Virus record (IMG/VR): IMGVR_UViG_3300042887_005053
Coordinates: 62,001 to 126,000 of that record
Reading direction: 5' to 3' (one strand)
Origin: a virus
Length of the DNA: 64,000 nucleotides
Shown here: positions 60,848-64,000 of the stretch, one piece after another
Numbering within the stretch: position 1 is the first letter of the stretch
How the letters are laid out: each line of letters opens with the position of its first letter
The notes under the pieces: generated by a model
Databases searched by the model: none
Seen by the model: only the letters and a program-made list of their open reading frames with translations
What the model was told of the DNA's origin: nothing
Position numbers and translations under genes: made by a program

Positions 60848-60857
60848 TATATATTAA
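60848..60857 (-). promoter_or_regulatory. TTAATATATA box
   Basis: Exact match on the minus strand, 5 nt before the GIY-YIG ATG at 60842. Confidence 0.5.
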
Positions 60858-60879
60858 AAGTAAAGGTCACAAAGTGATT

Positions 60880-60967
60880 ATCTTTTTCACCTTTGTAATT
60901 GATAGGAAAAACCATTCTATACATGATGGCTTTAGTTATAAAAATCTCTAACTTGTTTGATATTCAT
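60880..60967 (-). pseudogene. Truncated copy of the WYL-like gene 5' region
   Basis: Minus-strand reading from ATG 60967 gives MNIKQVRDFYN, matching MNISQVKNYFN of the 59012 gene. It is then stopped by TAA and resumes in another frame with sequence matching AIKYGMVFLINYKGEKDK (residues about 57-75). About 45 codons are deleted. A TATATATA box lies upstream, as for a formerly active gene. It is probably left behind when the GIY-YIG gene inserted. Confidence 0.7.
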
Positions 60968-60985
60968 ACTTAGAGTATATATAAA

Positions 60986-61017
60986 AAAAGTCAGACACAT
61001 TTCTGAATCTGACTTTT
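60986..61017. terminator. Hairpin terminator after the methyltransferase gene
   Basis: Stem AAAAGTCAGA / TCTGACTTTT with a 12-nt loop; on the minus strand it is followed by a T-run. It ends the 61077 transcript. Confidence 0.7.
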
Positions 61018-61076
61018 AATTGAGCCCAACTGGATCTACCGGTTGTCCACCAATCTATTTTAAGTAAATAGATAAA
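61018..61076 (-). other. Structured 3' UTR with two hairpins
   Basis: On the minus strand: ATCTATTT...AAATAGAT (8 bp stem, 5-nt loop), then CAACCGG-TAGAT-CCAGTTG (one C-A mismatch) before the terminator. It is GC-richer than its surroundings. Possibly a small RNA or a 3' stability element; no known family is recognised and it is not a tRNA. Confidence 0.4.
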
Positions 61077-61622
61077 CTATTTCTTTCTAAAAATTCTTAA
61101 ATATGTATCACTATCATTCCAGACAGAAAGTGGTTTTTTACTTGGTTCTATTTCTTCGTAAGTCTCAAAAGACATATTCTTTACATATTCGGCACCAACA
61201 TTTACTGGTTGAAAATCACAGTCATCAATAAATATTATACCATTTTGAATCATGAACTTTTGACAAAGTTCCCAATCATTAACAACTGCTTCTGGTGTAT
61301 GTAATCCATCGATAAATGTAAACGCTAATTTTAAATCAAAAACTGAATCTAAAAATTCTCTTGCTTCAAAGCTTTCTGATCCGGTTCTACAATGAAATAC
61401 ATTATCTAAGTGTTTAGTGTTATTGATGAAGATGTCATATTTGCTTGGTACACCTTGTTGTCTACCATCCCATGGATCAATTACAAAAACTCTCTTAAAG
61501 AATCTAGATAAATATTGGGTTGTTAATCCATCTAAAGCGCCAATCTCCAAACAGTCTAATTCGCTAAAAGTATCAAAGTATTTGTCTGACCACCTGACAG
61601 TATGTTCTGTAGTTTCAATCAT
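61077..61622 (-). CDS. Class I SAM methyltransferase-like protein
   Basis: 181 aa. CLEIGALDGLTTQYL is a Rossmann motif I (E-x-G-x-x-x-G), VFVIDPWDG the motif II acidic strand, and LAFTFIDGLHTPEAVVNDWE with IFIDDCDF the later strands; this resembles Methyltransf_24-type O- or sugar-methyltransferases. Substrate unknown. Its 3' UTR carries hairpins and a terminator. Confidence 0.75.
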   Translation of the reverse strand: MIETTEHTVRWSDKYFDTFSELDCLEIGALDGLTTQYLSRFFKRVFVIDPWDGRQQGVPSKYDIFINNTKHLDNVFHCRTGSESFEAREFLDSVFDLKLAFTFIDGLHTPEAVVNDWELCQKFMIQNGIIFIDDCDFQPVNVGAEYVKNMSFETYEEIEPSKKPLSVWNDSDTYLRIFRKK

Positions 61623-61665
61623 ATTAAAGTATTTTTTATTTTTATATTAAAAAAATTTATAGAGT

Positions 61666-61675
61666 TTAATATATA
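61666..61675 (+). promoter_or_regulatory. TTAATATATA box
   Basis: Exact TTAATATATA, 4 nt before the ATG at 61680. Confidence 0.5.
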
Positions 61676-61679
61676 ATGA

Positions 61680-61985
61680 ATGAAAATAATTAAAAAATTT
61701 GAAGCTTGGGCAGGATATCCAATACCGACTACTTCATTAGACAATGAATTAGAATACAAAAAGTGTAAAGATTGTGATTCGGTTTATCAAGTTTATAAGC
61801 CTAAGTCAATAAATTGTAAATATTGTGGATCAAAAGATTTATTAATGTTGAGTGAAGATGAGTTTTACAATGAACTAAAAAATAATATAGATCCAAAAGA
61901 GTACGAACTAGCTCTAAAACACAGAAGCAAGATCGCTAATACATTTATTGATTTATCTAAAGAAGAAGATGATTTTATTAATTAA
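61680..61985 (+). CDS. Zinc-ribbon protein with capsid-targeting-like N-terminus
   Basis: 101 aa. N-terminus MKIIKKFEAWAGYP fits the shared peptide loosely. CKDC and CKYC, 18 residues apart, form a zinc ribbon (about 28-50). The rest is acidic and helical. Unknown function. Confidence 0.65.
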   Translation: MKIIKKFEAWAGYPIPTTSLDNELEYKKCKDCDSVYQVYKPKSINCKYCGSKDLLMLSEDEFYNELKNNIDPKEYELALKHRSKIANTFIDLSKEEDDFIN

Positions 61986-61991
61986 TATATA
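61982..61991 (+). promoter_or_regulatory. TTAATATATA box
   Basis: Exact TTAATATATA overlapping the previous stop codon, 5 nt before the ATG at 61997. Confidence 0.5.
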
Positions 61992-61996
61992 CAAAT

Positions 61997-62671
61997 ATGA
62001 GGAAAATTACAAATAGAGAAGAAGCTAATCAATACTACAAGCAAATAAATGAAGTAATTGATGAGTATATCAAGGATTGGAAGATTAGACCTACTGAAGT
62101 ATATCACTATTTCAAAAGAAATATGAATAGTTTTTTAGAAGAGATAGGGTTATCTGACGTGATTGGTATACATAAAGTAGTTGAAGATGTTTTAACTCAT
62201 AAGAGAAACATAGAATTAGATGCCGTTTTGACCTTTGAGAGTTTCAATTCATTGGATAAATTAGAATACGAGAAGGTTTTAGGTGACTTTTTTCAAGTAG
62301 GTTTAGGACATATAGACATAGTTGATTCTAATAATAATATTTTTAGGGTGAAAGACTTTGGTGAAAGTAAATTTGTTGCTTGTTATAGTAAATCAGACAT
62401 TTTAGACATTACCGAAGAAGTTGTTAATGAACTGATGGAGATTGCAGTTTCAAGAATGGTTTCTATTCCCACAGAAGAAATGTCGGTCAAATTCTTTATT
62501 GAAGACATAGTAGATAAGGATAAACTCCGAAATAAATTGATGAGTGAAGTTAAAACTGATATATTCAAACTTCTTGAGTACAGAATAAAGAAAAATGAGT
62601 CTATTCCTTTAAGTTCGAAGATTATTAAAAGAGAGGATTTAGGCAATTATCTCGTATTCTACTTCTGTTAG
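61997..62671 (+). CDS. Unknown protein with REANQYY-type N-terminal domain
   Basis: 224 aa. The first 75 residues (TNREEANQYYKQINEVIDEY, KDWKIRPTEVYHYFKRNMNSF, DVIGIHKVVEDVL) look like a helical domain I recall from other phages with no known role. Residues 95-130 are beta-rich. No catalytic motif. Confidence 0.6.
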   Translation: MRKITNREEANQYYKQINEVIDEYIKDWKIRPTEVYHYFKRNMNSFLEEIGLSDVIGIHKVVEDVLTHKRNIELDAVLTFESFNSLDKLEYEKVLGDFFQVGLGHIDIVDSNNNIFRVKDFGESKFVACYSKSDILDITEEVVNELMEIAVSRMVSIPTEEMSVKFFIEDIVDKDKLRNKLMSEVKTDIFKLLEYRIKKNESIPLSSKIIKREDLGNYLVFYFC

Positions 62672-62773
62672 TTGGTTGGTCTTTCCTGTTATTTATTCAA
62701 CATCATGATATCTTCTACTATTATTTTTTGTGTTTTAATCTGTTCCTTTTTTTTTTAATCGGAGTTTTAAATT

Positions 62774-62783
62774 TTAATATATA
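62774..62783 (+). promoter_or_regulatory. TTAATATATA box
   Basis: Exact TTAATATATA, 21 nt before the ATG at 62805, likely opening the tail-fibre gene group. Confidence 0.5.
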
Positions 62784-62804
62784 CTTTTAAAATTAATAGT
62801 ATTT

Positions 62805-63836
62805 ATGCCATCTATAGGTTTACCGGGTTCTGCAACATATGCTGTGACTTTGACAGGTATTGAGGAAATGCTTTCGGCCTTACCCGATAATAATGCTAAT
62901 GAGATTGCAGCTCGTGATGTTCGAGATGTAGTCTATACTTTATATGATGAGATTGTAGGTTTAAGTAATTCTGTGTCGAATTTTGATATTACTTATACTA
63001 ATACAGAACCTTCGTCTGCTGCGGTTGGTGGTATTACTCAAGGTGTTGCTTTTGTAAATCGTACTATACAACAAATGTTTGATGATATGTTTTACCCTTA
63101 TGTTCCACCAGTTACTGTTTTTTCTGTATCTCCTTCGATCATTGAATTTGGTGATAGTGTAACTAGAGTTAGTTCTAACTGGACAATTCAGGCAAAAAAG
63201 AATAATATAGTAACCGCAATTATTACTAGACCTTTTAATGTACCTACTACTGAAACAGTTGTTACTCCTTTAGCAAATACTACAGCTACTGCAATTTTGA
63301 CAAATGGTATTCCACAATTGAATACTACTACGACTTTTCAATTTGATGTTAATGATGGTTCGCAAACTATAAATAAATCTGCTAACATAACTTGGGGTTC
63401 CAAAAAGTACTATGGTACAATTGATTTGTTTACCCTAACAGGGTATGACGGTTTTGTTTTAACACCAAAACTAAATTTAACATTGTATCCACTTATATCT
63501 AACGCAGGTATATCTGCCTCAGTTAATTCTGTTATTACTAATACTTCGATTTTGAATTTAGAATATAACACATTATCTTCTGGGCCAGCTCTTGCAGAGA
63601 CTAACATCCCAACTTTGAACAATACTTTCATGATGTTTGCTTGGCCAACTACTGCACAGAACATAAACTTCTTTGTTGGTGCAGGTTCTCAGTTACCAGA
63701 TACAGCTTTCACAAAAGTAAGATCTAATTGGAGTGGTATGACTAATTCATTTGGATATGACGGTACGAATTACGATGTATGGGTTTCGAATATCTCTTAC
63801 CCTAGCGCAACAAAAATAAGAATTACAGTAGGATAA
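62805..63836 (+). CDS. Putative tail-fibre or structural protein
   Basis: 343 aa. The N-terminal 90 residues are helical (ARDVRDVVYTLYDEIVGLSN), then beta-rich Thr/Asn/Ser-rich sequence of fibre type (PLANTTATAILTNGIPQLNT). No enzymatic motif. It is followed by 1 nt and another gene that starts MAQNIGTLVGSAIRP, suggesting a fibre or structural operon running off the window. Exact role unknown. Confidence 0.6.
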   Translation: MPSIGLPGSATYAVTLTGIEEMLSALPDNNANEIAARDVRDVVYTLYDEIVGLSNSVSNFDITYTNTEPSSAAVGGITQGVAFVNRTIQQMFDDMFYPYVPPVTVFSVSPSIIEFGDSVTRVSSNWTIQAKKNNIVTAIITRPFNVPTTETVVTPLANTTATAILTNGIPQLNTTTTFQFDVNDGSQTINKSANITWGSKKYYGTIDLFTLTGYDGFVLTPKLNLTLYPLISNAGISASVNSVITNTSILNLEYNTLSSGPALAETNIPTLNNTFMMFAWPTTAQNINFFVGAGSQLPDTAFTKVRSNWSGMTNSFGYDGTNYDVWVSNISYPSATKIRITVG

Positions 63837-63837
63837 T

Positions 63838-64000
63838 ATGGCACAAAACATAGGTACATTAGTAGGTTCAGCAATAAGACCAATTTATGATGATTTAGCT
63901 ATTGCTTCGGCATATAGTAATGAATTAAAAGGTGGTCATCATGTTTATGCAACACATGCAGAAATGGAACTAATTATTGAACCAAGAAGAGATTGGGGAA
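63838..64000 (+). CDS. Putative tail or structural protein (5' part only)
   Basis: Starts at ATG 63838, one nt after the preceding stop: MAQNIGTLVGSAIRPIYDDL, then AIASAYSNELKGGHHVYATH. It runs off the window edge. By position and start it belongs to the structural group; function cannot be told from 54 codons. Confidence 0.5.
   Translation, partial: MAQNIGTLVGSAIRPIYDDLAIASAYSNELKGGHHVYATHAEMELIIEPRRDWG

Noticed and set aside
61020-61060. tRNA gene
   Set aside because: The GC-rich segment lacks a cloverleaf and T-loop consensus; only simple hairpins can be drawn.

Overview
This AT-rich window is part of the genome of a large T4-like myovirus, and the host is almost certainly a member of the Bacteroidota. 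Phage ancestry is shown by T4-type replication genes (sliding clamp, a family B DNA polymerase piece, primase, a UvsW-type helicase, a UvsY-like protein) and by T4-type baseplate genes (hub/lysozyme, OB-fold spike, gp53-like wedge, tube-associated proteins). The host group is inferred from a type IX secretion sorting domain, a Bacteroidota-type histone H1-like protein, A/T-rich leaders with few Shine-Dalgarno sequences, and a few host-style promoters (TTTG-N19-TAnnTTTG).

Layout. 1-4.1 kb: guanylate kinase-like gene and carAB on the minus strand. 4.2-12.3 kb: small proteins, several sharing one N-terminal peptide, then a 1304-aa probable structural protein. 12.3-20.4 kb: eight tightly packed minus-strand genes for exported or membrane proteins (CsgG-like pore protein, Asn/Gln-rich beta-barrel protein, lectin/ConA-like protein, cohesin/dockerin/T9SS protein, HExxH protein, two membrane proteins). 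20.5-29.6 kb: AAA ATPase, coiled-coil membrane protein, histone-like protein, amidoligase, DHH phosphoesterase. 30.1-38.8 kb: baseplate operon. 38.8-48.5 kb: UvsW, ClpP, HAD-like protein, nucleotidyltransferase-like protein, primase and two mobile nucleases. 48.6-59.9 kb: small proteins, a nuclease-fold protein, a broken DNA polymerase, a homing endonuclease, purB, clamp, an aminotransferase, UvsY-like protein and polyphosphate kinase 2. 59.9-64 kb: GIY-YIG endonuclease, methyltransferase, small proteins and the start of a tail or fibre gene group.

How the genes fit together. carAB, purB, the guanylate kinase and PPK2 look like a nucleotide and energy supply set. The replication genes are invaded by endonucleases of four different families. 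About a dozen proteins begin with a peptide like the T4 capsid-targeting sequence (MK, then F/Y-rich, then L/I-x-E), so they may be packaged in the head and injected; they include PPK2, a DHH phosphoesterase and a PD-(D/E)XK nuclease-like protein. A recurring TTAATATATA box precedes more than 20 genes on both strands and is a candidate phage promoter.

The strongest candidate for something new is at 51828-51973. The DNA polymerase reading frame just before motif B is interrupted by 44 nt holding an in-frame stop and a perfect 11-bp hairpin, flanked by matching GCT codons, next to a homing endonuclease gene. This resembles the T4 gene 60 translational bypass and its mobA cassette. All functional statements rest on reading motifs by eye; no database search was run.
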